Source: Antrihabitans cavernicola (lineage in GTDB: Bacteria; Actinomycetota; Actinomycetes; Mycobacteriales; Mycobacteriaceae). Taken from it: 64,000 nt of DNA. The notes under the pieces were generated by a model. It ran no database searches and was not told where the DNA came from. It saw only the letters and a program-made list of their open reading frames with translations. The stretch lies in the NCBI RefSeq assembly GCF_008297975.1, contig NZ_VLNY01000003.1:1-64000 (forward strand). Reading direction: 5' to 3'. Positions 49,501 to 56,361 of this stretch are shown here, piece by piece; the first letter of the stretch is position 1, and every line of letters starts with the position of its first letter. The position numbers and the translations under genes are program-made.

Positions 49501-52247
49501 CCTACGCCACCGATCTTTTCGACGATGCGACCGTCTCGGCGCTGATCCAGCGGTGGCTGCGAATCATGCACGCGGTTGTCGCGGATCCGGCGGTGGCCGT
49601 CGGTGCGATCGAACTTCTCGATCCGGCCGAGCGTGCCGACCTGACATCCCGCAGCGGATCGGCTGGCGAACCGGTCGAGCTACTCGGCGACCTCTTGACC
49701 GCGGCCGCCGTCGCGAATCCCGACGGAACGGCGATCGTGTCGGCCGGGAAGTCCGTCACCTATGCGCAGCTGAATGCAGATGCCGAACACGTGGCTCGCC
49801 TGCTGATCCAACGCGGCGTCGGACCCGAAGACATTGTTGCCGTGGGTATTCGGCGGTCGATGGAGTCCGTGCTCGCAGTATGGGCCGTCGCCAAGACCGG
49901 TGCCGCTTTCCTGCCGATCGACCCCAATTACCCTGCCGATCGCATCGAACACATGTTGGCCGATTCCGGTACCCGGATCGGCCTCACGGTGGCGTCGGCA
50001 CGACAAGACTTGCCGGACACGGTGGACTGGATCGTGCTGGACGACAATGCGATCAAGGGCGCCCCCGCGGCACCGTCTACTGCACAGGATCGACTCCGGC
50101 CGGTTCGGCCGGCGCATCCCGCCTACGTCATCTACACGTCCGGGTCGACGGGAAAGCCGAAGGGTGTGGTGGTCACCCACGCGGGGATCGCGAATCTTGC
50201 TGCGGAACAACGGGAACGCTTCGAGGTCACCTCGGGGTCACGAACGCTTGCCTTCGCGTCTCCGAGTTTTGACGCATCCGTGCTGGAATTGTTGCTGGCG
50301 GCGTGTGCGAGCGCGACCATGGTCATCGCACCGACGACCGTCTACGGGGGCACCGACCTGGCAGAGCTGCTGCGCCGCGAAAAAGTGACACATGCCTTCG
50401 TGACTCCTGCTGCGCTGGCGACCGTCGAGCCTGCCGGACTCGACGATCTGGAGATGGTCCTGGTCGGCGGCGAGGCGTGCTCTGCCGAACTTGTCACCAA
50501 ATGGGCGGGCACCGATCCCGCGGGCCGACGTCGATTCTTCAACGGCTACGGGCCCACCGAGGCAACGGTGGCCACCAACATCTGCGGCCCGATCGCGGCG
50601 CACGACCGCGTCACCATCGGCGGACCGATTCGAGGCACCAGGTCGGCGGTGCTCGACTCGCGTTTGCGCCCGGTCCCTGTCGGGGTCGCAGGCGAGCTCT
50701 ATCTGTCCGGAGACGCGCTCGCGCGCGGCTATCGCCATCGGCCTGGTTTGAGTGCGGACCGGTTCGTCGCCGATCCATACGGCCCTACCGGGGCGCGAAT
50801 GTATCGGACCGGCGACGTGGTGCGCTGGACGCGCGACGGGGACATCGAGTACCTGGGGCGCAGCGACTTTCAGGTCAAGATCCGCGGATTCCGTATCGAA
50901 CTCGGCGAGATCGATGCGGTCCTGTCCGCCTACGACGGCGTCGATTTCGCCGCGACCATCGGCTCGGATGCCCGTCCTGGTGGCACCGCGCTGGTGTCCT
51001 ACGTGGTCGGTGCACCGGGCCGGACGCTCGACCACGCAGAGTTGATCGCGTTCGCAGGCTCCCGACTGCCGTCGTACATGGTGCCCGCCTCGATCATGGT
51101 GCTCGATGCGGTGCCGCTGACTCCGGTGGGCAAACTCGACCGTGCCGCGCTGCCGGCACCGGTGTTCGCCGCCAAGGAGTTTCGGGCACCGACCAACCTC
51201 GTCGAAACCGGCGTCGCCGCGGTGTTCGCGACGGCGTTCGGCCTCGATCGGGTCGGCCTCGACGACGATTTCTTCGAACTCGGCGGCAACTCACTGATCG
51301 CAACCAGGGTGGTCAACGATCTTCGCCGCACGCTCGGCCGTGACATCGAGATGATGTGGATCTTCGCGGATTCGACCGTCGTCGCGTTCGCGGCGCGGAT
51401 CGAAGCTGCTCCTGTCGCGAGCACGACGGATCGAGTTGCCGACCCGTTGGCCGTGCTGCTGCCGATCCGGGCCGTCGGTGACCTGCCGCCGCTGTTCTGC
51501 ATTCATCCCGCGTCCGGCTTGGCGTGGTCGTACGGCGGGCTTGCGCAATTGCTGGAACCCGGCAGACCGATCTACGGGGTGCAGTCACCCGAACTCGGCA
51601 GCGACGAGCCCGCTCCGCGCACCATCGAGAGCTTTGCGGATCGGTATGCCGACGAAATTCGGTCGGTCCAACCGCACGGGCCGTACCACCTGCTGGGTTG
51701 GTCACTCGGTGGATTCATCGCGCACGCGGTGGCGGCTAGGCTCCAGGCCAGCGGTGAGCGGGTGGACCTGCTTGCTGTGCTCGACGCCGATCTGGCCTCC
51801 CGCGATCTGGAACCGGCGCAACCGCTCACGCCTGGCGAATTCGTGGGTGAGTTCGGATCGATCTTCGGTGTCGACGATGTTCCGCAACAGCTGACCGCGG
51901 AAGGTGCCGCGGCACTGATTCGGGAGCGGCTGGGAGTCGATTCGATCGGTGCCGAGCACGTCGTCCGGCTGACGTCGTCGTACAACAATTCGCTGCGCAT
52001 TCTCGAGGGCTATCGACCGCCCGTGTTCGAGGGTGATCTGTTGCTGTTCACCGCGATCGACGGAAAGGACGACCCGGCGAGCGTCGCGGCCGGGTGGACA
52101 CCGTTCGTGAACGGTCGAGTCGAGAACGTCGATGTCGATGCCGCACACGACGACATGACCGCTCCCGCAGTTCTTCCCACGATCGCTCGGGTTCTCGATA
52201 TGCGGCTCGGCGCACCCACTCCCTCGACAGCCCTTCCCGCTCACTGA
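40545..52247 (+). CDS. Trimodular non-ribosomal peptide synthetase C-A-T-E-C-A-T-C-A-T-TE
   Basis: A 3,900-residue synthetase, unbroken. Module 1: C1 (HHIVLDG at 151), A1 (ATP loop YTSGSTGLPKG at 619), T1 (GGDS, phosphopantetheine Ser1002), E (HHLAVDGVSW at 1179, EGHGRE, NYLGR). Module 2: C2 (HHIVLDGWS at 1668, the type that accepts D-residues), A2 (loop at 2139), T2 (Ser2526). Module 3: C3 (HHISADG at 2715), A3 (loop at 3197), T3 (Ser3583), then TE (GWSLGG, Ser3720; His3868). All catalytic motifs look intact. Predicted product: a tripeptide with a D-residue first, released by TE. C1 resembles the condensation domains of EntF/DhbF (FWYSRIHHIVLDGFG), implying an N-terminal aryl or acyl cap delivered in trans. 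ATG 40545 follows AGGAAG. No MbtH, starter-ligase or tailoring gene is adjacent; exporter genes follow. Confidence 0.95.
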   Translation: MLEQSLGPESTTSAHGVPAGAFPLSAAQRGIWFAQHVAGDAPISIAQYVEIDGDLDVELLKESSRTAGREFGTGFLRLIDVDDQPMQVVDKTLDDAIEFVDLRDAADPVAAAHAWMRAEYSAPLHMRNDRLVAVAVLRLADHRYFWYSRIHHIVLDGFGAMTMLKRAADLYNAAVHGTAPGPATADDLTKIVDADSAYRSSDRFGADREYWREHLAGMADSVSLAGRTADVDAHPRVVTGELPSETAALLDWVAKAQSSSVAPIVVAAFGAYLGRMTGAPEVMLSLPVSARTTAVMRRSGGMIANVVPLRLTLGIDTTIGDLIATAQSELTGALRRQRYRQEDIFRDLGWAMDEAASFGPSVNLMMMDTRVELGPITGRLHVLTSGLIEDLFLNLYPGVGGDSTHIDFQANPNLYTEAELTGHYHRFLRFLHRFLAVGTETTQATLEILTESELERLRPVRGPASEAARTFTEILAAGVAVDPSAIAVRCGATAVTYRELDERSNRIARVLIAQGIGPEQTVAIAIPRSLESVSAMWAVAKTGAAFVPVDPKYPADRIQHMIRDSGAGAGIALRSEGLPGAISWLQLDDPRIENQSPDAIVDSERTAPQYLDQTAYIIYTSGSTGLPKGVLVSHRGLANLVAAARETLGVTAESTVAHAVSPSFDASIEELLVTFATGATLAVVPPSAFGGEEMAAVLSAHRVTHLDVTPAVVASMDPTHVPELRTIVVGGDVCPPDLIAKWSDRTLINSYGPTEATVTATFTGPMSPTGPVSIGTVVRGASAVVLDAWLRPVPIGGTGELYLAGPGLARGYHNRVGQTSDRFVANPFGAPGDRMYRTGDLVRWNDDAGSLWLEYLGRSDFQVKVRGYRIELGEIDAALQRHAEVDFALTIGAKTPAGATALVSYIHGEAGVAPEQVKAFIAEFLPAYMVPTSIMVLDSIPLTPVGKVDRKALPDPEFGTRTIAGRAPSTPQEKLLAGLFAEVLGLESVGVDESFFALGGDSIVSIQLVSRAKAAGLAFSARDVFERKTIAGLAAVAASTDTVDELLELPGGGVGAVPLTPIVADMVMRGSHNDRFAQAVLVAVPADLSREHLVAAAQAVIDHHDMLRARLTADGIVVPAAGSVDAEQLVDHVRADGDAAIEAELQRAADRLDPAAGILARWVWIERDGADGALWIVLHHLAVDGVSWRILLPDFVTAWSQAVSNAPTALAPVATSFRRWAHGQVEQAQSAARVAELPTWERILQTVDQPLGARAIDPTVDVVATMARIETTVPEEIAGTLLATVPDRFHCGADDGLLTGLAMAVASWRRRRGVDQPATLITLEGHGREAAVVPLADIGRTVGWFTSVYPMALDLAAIDLDDAFAGGPGAGAAIKAVKEQLRAVPDRGVGYGMLRHLNGDTGPTLAAAGAPQISFNYLGRTGTGGAEGLWLPQRFASTQDDRTALPAVIDINGIAEDTADGVRLAMTWAYASELLAESDVVELAELWGSALRALAEHARSDGAGGRTPSDFELAPTTQVQIDLWERRYPTMLDVWPLSPLQFGLLFHALYDTDTADGYTVQAILTLAGTVDATRLRTAAQGLVDRHENLRVGFVETDDGPRQIVVRDAEIGWQEIDLTGGADRSEQDELDRVIAADAATRFDLTQPPLLRFTLIRTGVDAYRLVMTNHHIVLDGWSTPLLVRELLLLYITAGDATSLPPARSYRDFLAWLGRQDTAASKAAWATSLAGIDSATRVVESLAKIQSTRTGQISVELSAATLASLRNLSRRTGATVNTAVQAAWALLLATMTGRTDVVFGGTVSGRPPQLPGVEDMLGLFINTLPVRVSLNPGESVAELLTRIQTEQAALLDHQHVGLADIHQAVGVAELFDTLTVFESYPVDREALAQTLDIAGMRIVDFEGTDATPYPLNLMVIPDGDAIAVNLKYLADELDDAAARTLLDRFVRLLDRVADDPTVRVASLQSCDDAERAVLAPVSGPAAVEVSTLGGLLSASAAVAGDAIAVSATDTVLTYRELDDWSNRLARVLLRHGAGPEKFVALALSRSVESVVAVWAVSKTGAAFVPMDPNHPPERIEHMASDSRTQIGVTTTSLGTNLPATIDWLLLDDLNTIRKTMTVSAAPITDDDRGAPIHIDQIAYLIYTSGSTGKPKAVLLSHRGMANLVAAQRESLGVDADSRVLLVASPSFDASVFELLMAHGSGGRVVVAPPEVFAGPALHDLLVAEEVSHAVITPSAVSTMEPAGLQALRVLAVAGEAASAELVERWSVGRKLVNLYGPTEFSIWATGTGQLAADRLVTIGGPIRGASTMVLDTWLRPVPMGISGELYLAGPGVSRGYYNRTAMNAARFIADPFGRPGERMYRTGDMVRWVVGESGTPELEYLGRSDFQVKIRGLRIELGEIDTVLSQDESVEYAATIGRDGPAGATVLVAYVLPTPGVTLDTERLREQVAAVLPGYMVPAYIVVLDEIPLTPVGKLDRKALPTPDFSDSGHAYLAPRTETEHIIAAIFGEIVGRDHVSIDQSFFDLGGNSLLATRVISRINAAFSSADVESTVALRDLFDAPTTAQLAARVSRSDITAIRPALIAGTRPARVPLSSAQKRMWVLNQLDTGSDAYNIAVALRLTGELDVSALRAAVGDVVARHETLRTIFPADAEGPQQVIVDAASASVAVTEGAAAGDELYRSILQLTTAGFDLARETPLRVGVFEVSHAEHVVVMVVHHISADGFSMGPLTRDVMIAYAARIAGTDPGWSPLAVQYADFALWQDDLLGTDDDPDSLLSRQIAYWRAALAGMPEEIGLPVDRPRGLVPANHGRTTKFAIDGALAAGLTDLARSRNASLFMAVHTTLAVVLARLSGAGDIALGTPVAGRGEAALDDIVGMFVNTLVLRTGIDPDEQFVDLLDRVRRNDLDAFEHADVPFERLLEMIDPVRSPARHPLFQVMFAFQNLGLGAVELPGLTVEPLDPGSDTAKFDLEIIVTPGAAAQGMSVDITYATDLFDDATVSALIQRWLRIMHAVVADPAVAVGAIELLDPAERADLTSRSGSAGEPVELLGDLLTAAAVANPDGTAIVSAGKSVTYAQLNADAEHVARLLIQRGVGPEDIVAVGIRRSMESVLAVWAVAKTGAAFLPIDPNYPADRIEHMLADSGTRIGLTVASARQDLPDTVDWIVLDDNAIKGAPAAPSTAQDRLRPVRPAHPAYVIYTSGSTGKPKGVVVTHAGIANLAAEQRERFEVTSGSRTLAFASPSFDASVLELLLAACASATMVIAPTTVYGGTDLAELLRREKVTHAFVTPAALATVEPAGLDDLEMVLVGGEACSAELVTKWAGTDPAGRRRFFNGYGPTEATVATNICGPIAAHDRVTIGGPIRGTRSAVLDSRLRPVPVGVAGELYLSGDALARGYRHRPGLSADRFVADPYGPTGARMYRTGDVVRWTRDGDIEYLGRSDFQVKIRGFRIELGEIDAVLSAYDGVDFAATIGSDARPGGTALVSYVVGAPGRTLDHAELIAFAGSRLPSYMVPASIMVLDAVPLTPVGKLDRAALPAPVFAAKEFRAPTNLVETGVAAVFATAFGLDRVGLDDDFFELGGNSLIATRVVNDLRRTLGRDIEMMWIFADSTVVAFAARIEAAPVASTTDRVADPLAVLLPIRAVGDLPPLFCIHPASGLAWSYGGLAQLLEPGRPIYGVQSPELGSDEPAPRTIESFADRYADEIRSVQPHGPYHLLGWSLGGFIAHAVAARLQASGERVDLLAVLDADLASRDLEPAQPLTPGEFVGEFGSIFGVDDVPQQLTAEGAAALIRERLGVDSIGAEHVVRLTSSYNNSLRILEGYRPPVFEGDLLLFTAIDGKDDPASVAAGWTPFVNGRVENVDVDAAHDDMTAPAVLPTIARVLDMRLGAPTPSTALPAH

Positions 52248-52266
52248 AACTCGAAAAGGAGTCCCG

Positions 52267-53238
52267 ATGGGCACCAGTGAACCAGCCATCGTCGTCGATG
52301 GGTTGCAAAAGTCGTTCGGCGACACCGTTGCGTTGCGAGACGTGACTTTTCACGTCGGAGCCGGGGAAGTCCTCGGCTTGTTGGGCCCCAACGGCGCAGG
52401 CAAGACGACGACGGTCAACATCTTGTCGACACTCGTCCGACCCGACGGCGGACACGCCAGTGTTGCCGGCTACGACGTCGATTCGGAGGCGGCATCTGTG
52501 CGCCGCTCGATCATGTTGACGGGCCAGTACGCCGCACTCGACGACATGTTGACCGGCCGCGAAAACCTCGTGATGTTCGGTCGACTGCTCGGGCTGCGCA
52601 AGGGCGTGGCCATGGAGCGCGCCACGGCACTGATCGGCGAATTCGATCTGGTCGCCGCTGCCGATCGTCGGGTGTCCACGTACTCGGGCGGCATGCGGCG
52701 GCGAATCGACATTGCGTGCGGGCTCGTGGTTCGTCCGGAGGTGGTATTCCTGGACGAACCGACAACCGGCCTCGACCCCAGAAGTAGGCAAGGCGTGTGG
52801 GATCTGGTGGCCGGTTTCAAGAAACAAGGCATCACCACGTTGCTCACCACGCAGTATCTCGAAGAAGCGGATGCGTTGAGTGATCGGATCGTGGTGATCG
52901 ATCACGGCACGGTCATCGCCGAGGGCACGGCGGACGAACTGAAGGCGCGCACCGGCGGAAGCTATTGCGAGGTGGTCCCTTTGAACATGCGCGATATCCC
53001 CGCGATCGTCGCCGCGCTCGGAAATCTCCTGCCGCCAGACTTCCGTGGCGCCATCAGCGGAGAGTCGGATCGGGTCGCCGTTCCCGCCCCCGACGGCGCG
53101 AAGACGCTCGCCGAAGCGCTGCGCCGCCTGGATAGCGCAAACATCGACCTCGTCGACATCGCGCTGCGGCGGCCGTCGCTCGACGATGTCTTCCTGTCTC
53201 TGACCGGACATTCCACAGCACCGGGGGAGGCGTCGTGA
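52267..53238 (+). CDS. DrrA-type ABC exporter ATP-binding protein
   Basis: A 323-residue ATPase with Walker A GPNGAGKTT, signature YSGGMRRR, Walker B VVFLDEPTTGLD and a C-terminal extension of the daunorubicin-resistance (DrrA) group. It begins 19 bp after the NRPS with AAGGAG, so it is cotranscribed; probably exports the NRPS product or gives self-protection. Confidence 0.92.
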   Translation: MGTSEPAIVVDGLQKSFGDTVALRDVTFHVGAGEVLGLLGPNGAGKTTTVNILSTLVRPDGGHASVAGYDVDSEAASVRRSIMLTGQYAALDDMLTGRENLVMFGRLLGLRKGVAMERATALIGEFDLVAAADRRVSTYSGGMRRRIDIACGLVVRPEVVFLDEPTTGLDPRSRQGVWDLVAGFKKQGITTLLTTQYLEEADALSDRIVVIDHGTVIAEGTADELKARTGGSYCEVVPLNMRDIPAIVAALGNLLPPDFRGAISGESDRVAVPAPDGAKTLAEALRRLDSANIDLVDIALRRPSLDDVFLSLTGHSTAPGEAS

Positions 53239-54041
53239 CGGCACAGACGCTCGAACCCAGACCCACTGTGCTGCAACAGTGGTGGGTGCTGTCCACCCGG
53301 CTGATCGCACCGTCGTTTCGCAGCGGCGAGGCGGTTACGTCGGTGCTGGCACCCGTCGTGTTCACGGTCGGTTTCTACACGCCGTTGAACGCGGTGATGA
53401 GCTTCTTCGGACACGGCCTGAGCAGCTACGCGCAATTCCTGATGCCGCTGATCGTGTTGCAGGCGTTGGCTTTCACCTCGATCTCCGCCGCGTTTCGGTC
53501 GGCAACCGATGCCGTCGAAGGAATAAACAAGCGGTTCGGATCGATGCCGATCGGTCCATTGGTGCCGCTCGCGGCGCGGATGACGGCAACGCTGTTTCGG
53601 TTCGTGGTCTCGTTCGCAGCGGCGATCGTCTGCGGGTACGTCATCGGATTCCGGTTCTCCGCGGGCACCCTGCACACGATCGGATTCATCGCCTTCGCGT
53701 TGCTCATCGCGGTCGCGCTGTCGGTCGCGGCGGATGTACTCGGCGCGTTGTCCAGCAGCCCGGAAGCGACCACGCAGGCCCTGATGTTGCCGCAGCTGAT
53801 CCTCGGCATGCTGTCGGTGGGATTCGCACCGGCGAGCCAGTTTCCGAGTTGGGCGCAATGGTTCGTTCGCAACCAACCCGTGTCGCAGTTCGTGTACGGG
53901 CTGCGCGCGCTGGCGGGGGACACGACCGGCGGCGCGGGTTCGGTGACGTGGTCGTTGATGGGCCCGCCGCTCGCGTGGGCAGTCCTGTTGATCGCCGTGT
54001 TCGTTCCACTGTCCATGCGATTGAGCGCGAGGAGGCCCTGA
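53235..54041 (+). CDS. DrrB-type ABC-2 permease
   Basis: A 268-residue ABC-2 membrane protein with six hydrophobic segments; GTG start overlaps the ATPase stop (GTGA). Pairs with the following permease, as DrrB and DrrC do in the mycobacterial PDIM locus. Confidence 0.87.
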   Translation: MTAQTLEPRPTVLQQWWVLSTRLIAPSFRSGEAVTSVLAPVVFTVGFYTPLNAVMSFFGHGLSSYAQFLMPLIVLQALAFTSISAAFRSATDAVEGINKRFGSMPIGPLVPLAARMTATLFRFVVSFAAAIVCGYVIGFRFSAGTLHTIGFIAFALLIAVALSVAADVLGALSSSPEATTQALMLPQLILGMLSVGFAPASQFPSWAQWFVRNQPVSQFVYGLRALAGDTTGGAGSVTWSLMGPPLAWAVLLIAVFVPLSMRLSARRP

Positions 54042-54886
54042 TGGACGCCATGATCACGCCGACGCGACCCGCGACCGACGCGACTTTCCCAACGCGGCGG
54101 GGTGGCACATCGGAGACGTCGGCGCGCTCGCTGATCGGGCACACCCTCGTTCAGGTGCAGCGCCTGCTACTGCGCTGGACCCGTGATCCGATGACGTTGA
54201 TGCAGGCGTTGCTGTTCCCGGCCCTGCTGCTGGTGATGTTGAATACCGTTCTTGGGCGCCAGATCTCGGCGTTCGCGGGTCACAGTGCGCTCTACGGCAC
54301 GGTGCCGATGACGGCGCTTGTCGGCGTGATGTCCGGTTCAGTGGCGGGCGCGGTGACGATGGGTCGTGAACGTGACGCCGGCCTGCTGGCGCGCTTCTGG
54401 GTGCTGCCGGTGCACCGTGCGTCGGGATTGGTCTCGAGGATCGTGGCGGAAGCGGTGCGCATTCTGGCGTGCACCGTGGTGATCGTGGGTGTGGGCTACG
54501 TGATGGGCTTCCGATTCGATCAGGGCGTACATGCCGCACTGGCCTTCCTCGCCATTCCGCTGATGTACGGTCTGGCCTTCGCGACGATGGTGACCGCTGT
54601 CGCTCTGTTTACCGCGAAAGCAACACTGGTCGAGGCGATCTCGCTGGGAAGTTCGCTGCTGATGTTCTTCAGCACCGGATTCGTTCCCCTGGCAGCCTAT
54701 CCGCCGTGGGCGAGTCCGATCGTTGCTCATCAGCCGCTGACCTGCGCGACGGACGCTATGCGTGCGCTGGCCCTCGGTGGCGACGTGTCCGGCCCGTTGA
54801 TCGCGACGACCGCGTGGTCGGTAGGCGCGATCGTCGTCTTCGCCGTACCTGCCGCGATCGGATACAGGCGAGCAAGCCGCCGCTGA
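54041..54886 (+). CDS. DrrC-type ABC-2 permease
   Basis: A 281-residue ABC-2 permease. A 45-residue hydrophilic N-terminus precedes the first membrane segment (MTLMQALLFPALLLVMLNTV). Start overlaps the previous stop by one base (TGATG). Completes a heteromeric exporter. Confidence 0.87.
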   Translation: MDAMITPTRPATDATFPTRRGGTSETSARSLIGHTLVQVQRLLLRWTRDPMTLMQALLFPALLLVMLNTVLGRQISAFAGHSALYGTVPMTALVGVMSGSVAGAVTMGRERDAGLLARFWVLPVHRASGLVSRIVAEAVRILACTVVIVGVGYVMGFRFDQGVHAALAFLAIPLMYGLAFATMVTAVALFTAKATLVEAISLGSSLLMFFSTGFVPLAAYPPWASPIVAHQPLTCATDAMRALALGGDVSGPLIATTAWSVGAIVVFAVPAAIGYRRASRR

Positions 54887-54961
54887 ACTGTGCGTTAAGA
54901 GCGCGACCTCTAACCTCAACTGCCCCAATAGTTTCAGGAGTTTCTTGTCGGAGGGTCTCGA

Positions 54962-54967
54962 TACAAT
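54962..54967 (+). promoter_or_regulatory. -10 box of the HNH gene (leaderless)
   Basis: TACAAT ends 6 bp before ATG 54974 and no ribosome site is visible, so transcription probably starts at or next to the start codon. Confidence 0.5.
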
Positions 54968-54973
54968 TCGGGC

Positions 54974-56257
54974 ATGGGGTTAGGGGAGATTCTCGAGGAG
55001 ATCAGGTCGGTGAGCCGCGAGTCGTGGCAGCTGACCGACGACGCGTTGGCGTCGTCTCTCGTCGAGGTGTGCTCAGCGATTCATGGTCTCGAAGCGTTGC
55101 GGTATCGGTTGATCAGCGACATGGGCGAGCGCGGTGCGGTGCCGTCCGGGTACACCAGTGTCGCGGCGTGGTTGGCGTGCAGCACCTCTTTGAACACCCG
55201 TGAGGCGGTTCGGATCGAACGGCGTGCGGACGCGTTGCGTTCCAGTCCGGAGGTGCGGGCGGCGTTCGAAGGCGGCGATATCTGCGCCGATCATGCGGCG
55301 ATGGTGATCAATTTCATGGAACGACCCCCGGCGGCGATGCCTGCCGAGGCGGCACCCGCCGCGCTGAAGTTTCTGTTGGATGCTGCGAAGGATCGGGATA
55401 CTCGGGTGCTGCGCGGTGCGGTCGCGAAGTTGAAGCAGGTCTTCGAAACCGATGATCCGCCACCGGCCGAGGATGTCGATCGCAACGAGTTCTTCGCCTC
55501 TCCCACCAGCAACGGGCGGGTTCTGCTCAAGGGTGATGTGGATGCCGAGACCGGGGAGATGCTGCTCTCCGCGTTGTCGCCGTTGTCGAAGCCACGACCC
55601 GACTCCGATGCCGAACCCGACCGACGCACCCCAGCCCAACGCCGCGCGGACGCGTTCACCGAAGTATTACGCCGCTACCACGATGCCGCGTGCGGACCCG
55701 ACGAAGGCAACGAACGCCCACACCTACACGTCCACATCAACGCCAACGATCTCGTCGACAAGTCCGGCTCAGGCAAGCCGGCCGCGGATCGTGGCGCCTA
55801 CCAGGAGATGTTCGCCGCCACCGATGTCGGCTGGACGCCGTGGATGGGCCCCTTGTCCGTCGACACGGTTCGCCGGTTGGCGTGTGACTGCACCCTGTCC
55901 CCGATTTTGTTGGACGAGAACGGCACCCCGATCGATCTCGGCAGAACCACCAAAGTGATTTCGCGGAAACTGCGGCGGGCGTTGGTGGCTCGGGATCACG
56001 GGTGCGCCTTTCCGGGCTGCGGGCGGCCCCCGTCGTGGTGCGACGGGCATCATGTCAAACACTGGGCAGATGGCGGACCCACAGATCTGGATAATCTGGT
56101 CCTGCTCTGCCGGTTTCACCACCGGATGATTCATCACAGCGGCTGGCAAGTTGTCATGGGCGAGGACCGTCACCCGTGGTTCATCCCGCCCGTGCAACGT
56201 GACCGATTCCGAGAACCCATACCCGCCAACAACCGCGGGGCGCCCGTCCCCGCGTAA
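54974..56257 (+). CDS. DUF222 / HNH endonuclease (13E12 repeat family)
   Basis: A 427-residue protein with an N-terminal DUF222 region and a C-terminal HNH nuclease: CAFPGC, then CDGHHVKHWADGG, then LCRFHHRMIH gives a zinc-bound ββα-metal nuclease. Members are multi-copy in mycobacteria and rhodococci and behave like selfish or homing elements, though their cellular role is not settled. Sits between the exporter genes and a terminator, without operon partners. Confidence 0.9.
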   Translation: MGLGEILEEIRSVSRESWQLTDDALASSLVEVCSAIHGLEALRYRLISDMGERGAVPSGYTSVAAWLACSTSLNTREAVRIERRADALRSSPEVRAAFEGGDICADHAAMVINFMERPPAAMPAEAAPAALKFLLDAAKDRDTRVLRGAVAKLKQVFETDDPPPAEDVDRNEFFASPTSNGRVLLKGDVDAETGEMLLSALSPLSKPRPDSDAEPDRRTPAQRRADAFTEVLRRYHDAACGPDEGNERPHLHVHINANDLVDKSGSGKPAADRGAYQEMFAATDVGWTPWMGPLSVDTVRRLACDCTLSPILLDENGTPIDLGRTTKVISRKLRRALVARDHGCAFPGCGRPPSWCDGHHVKHWADGGPTDLDNLVLLCRFHHRMIHHSGWQVVMGEDRHPWFIPPVQRDRFREPIPANNRGAPVPA

Positions 56258-56280
56258 ACACCGGCACACAACCTCAGAGC

Positions 56281-56313
56281 ACGGCTCCGCATCGGTCACC
56301 GATGCGGAGCCGT
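56281..56313. terminator. Bidirectional terminator between the HNH and MarR genes
   Basis: A 33-bp palindrome: 16-bp perfect arms ACGGCTCCGCATCGGT / ACCGATGCGGAGCCGT with a single central C. Lies in the 104-bp convergent gap. Confidence 0.88.
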
Positions 56314-56361
56314 TCTGCGCCTATGGTGTCTGGCTCGAGGTGTCAGACCTATACGCACAGT

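Noticed and set aside
40545-52247. Identification of the NRPS as the heterobactin synthetase
   Set aside because: Domain order is similar, but the third A-domain pocket looks aliphatic and there are no 2,3-dihydroxybenzoate, ornithine-hydroxylase or MbtH genes or iron boxes nearby. Left as unassigned.
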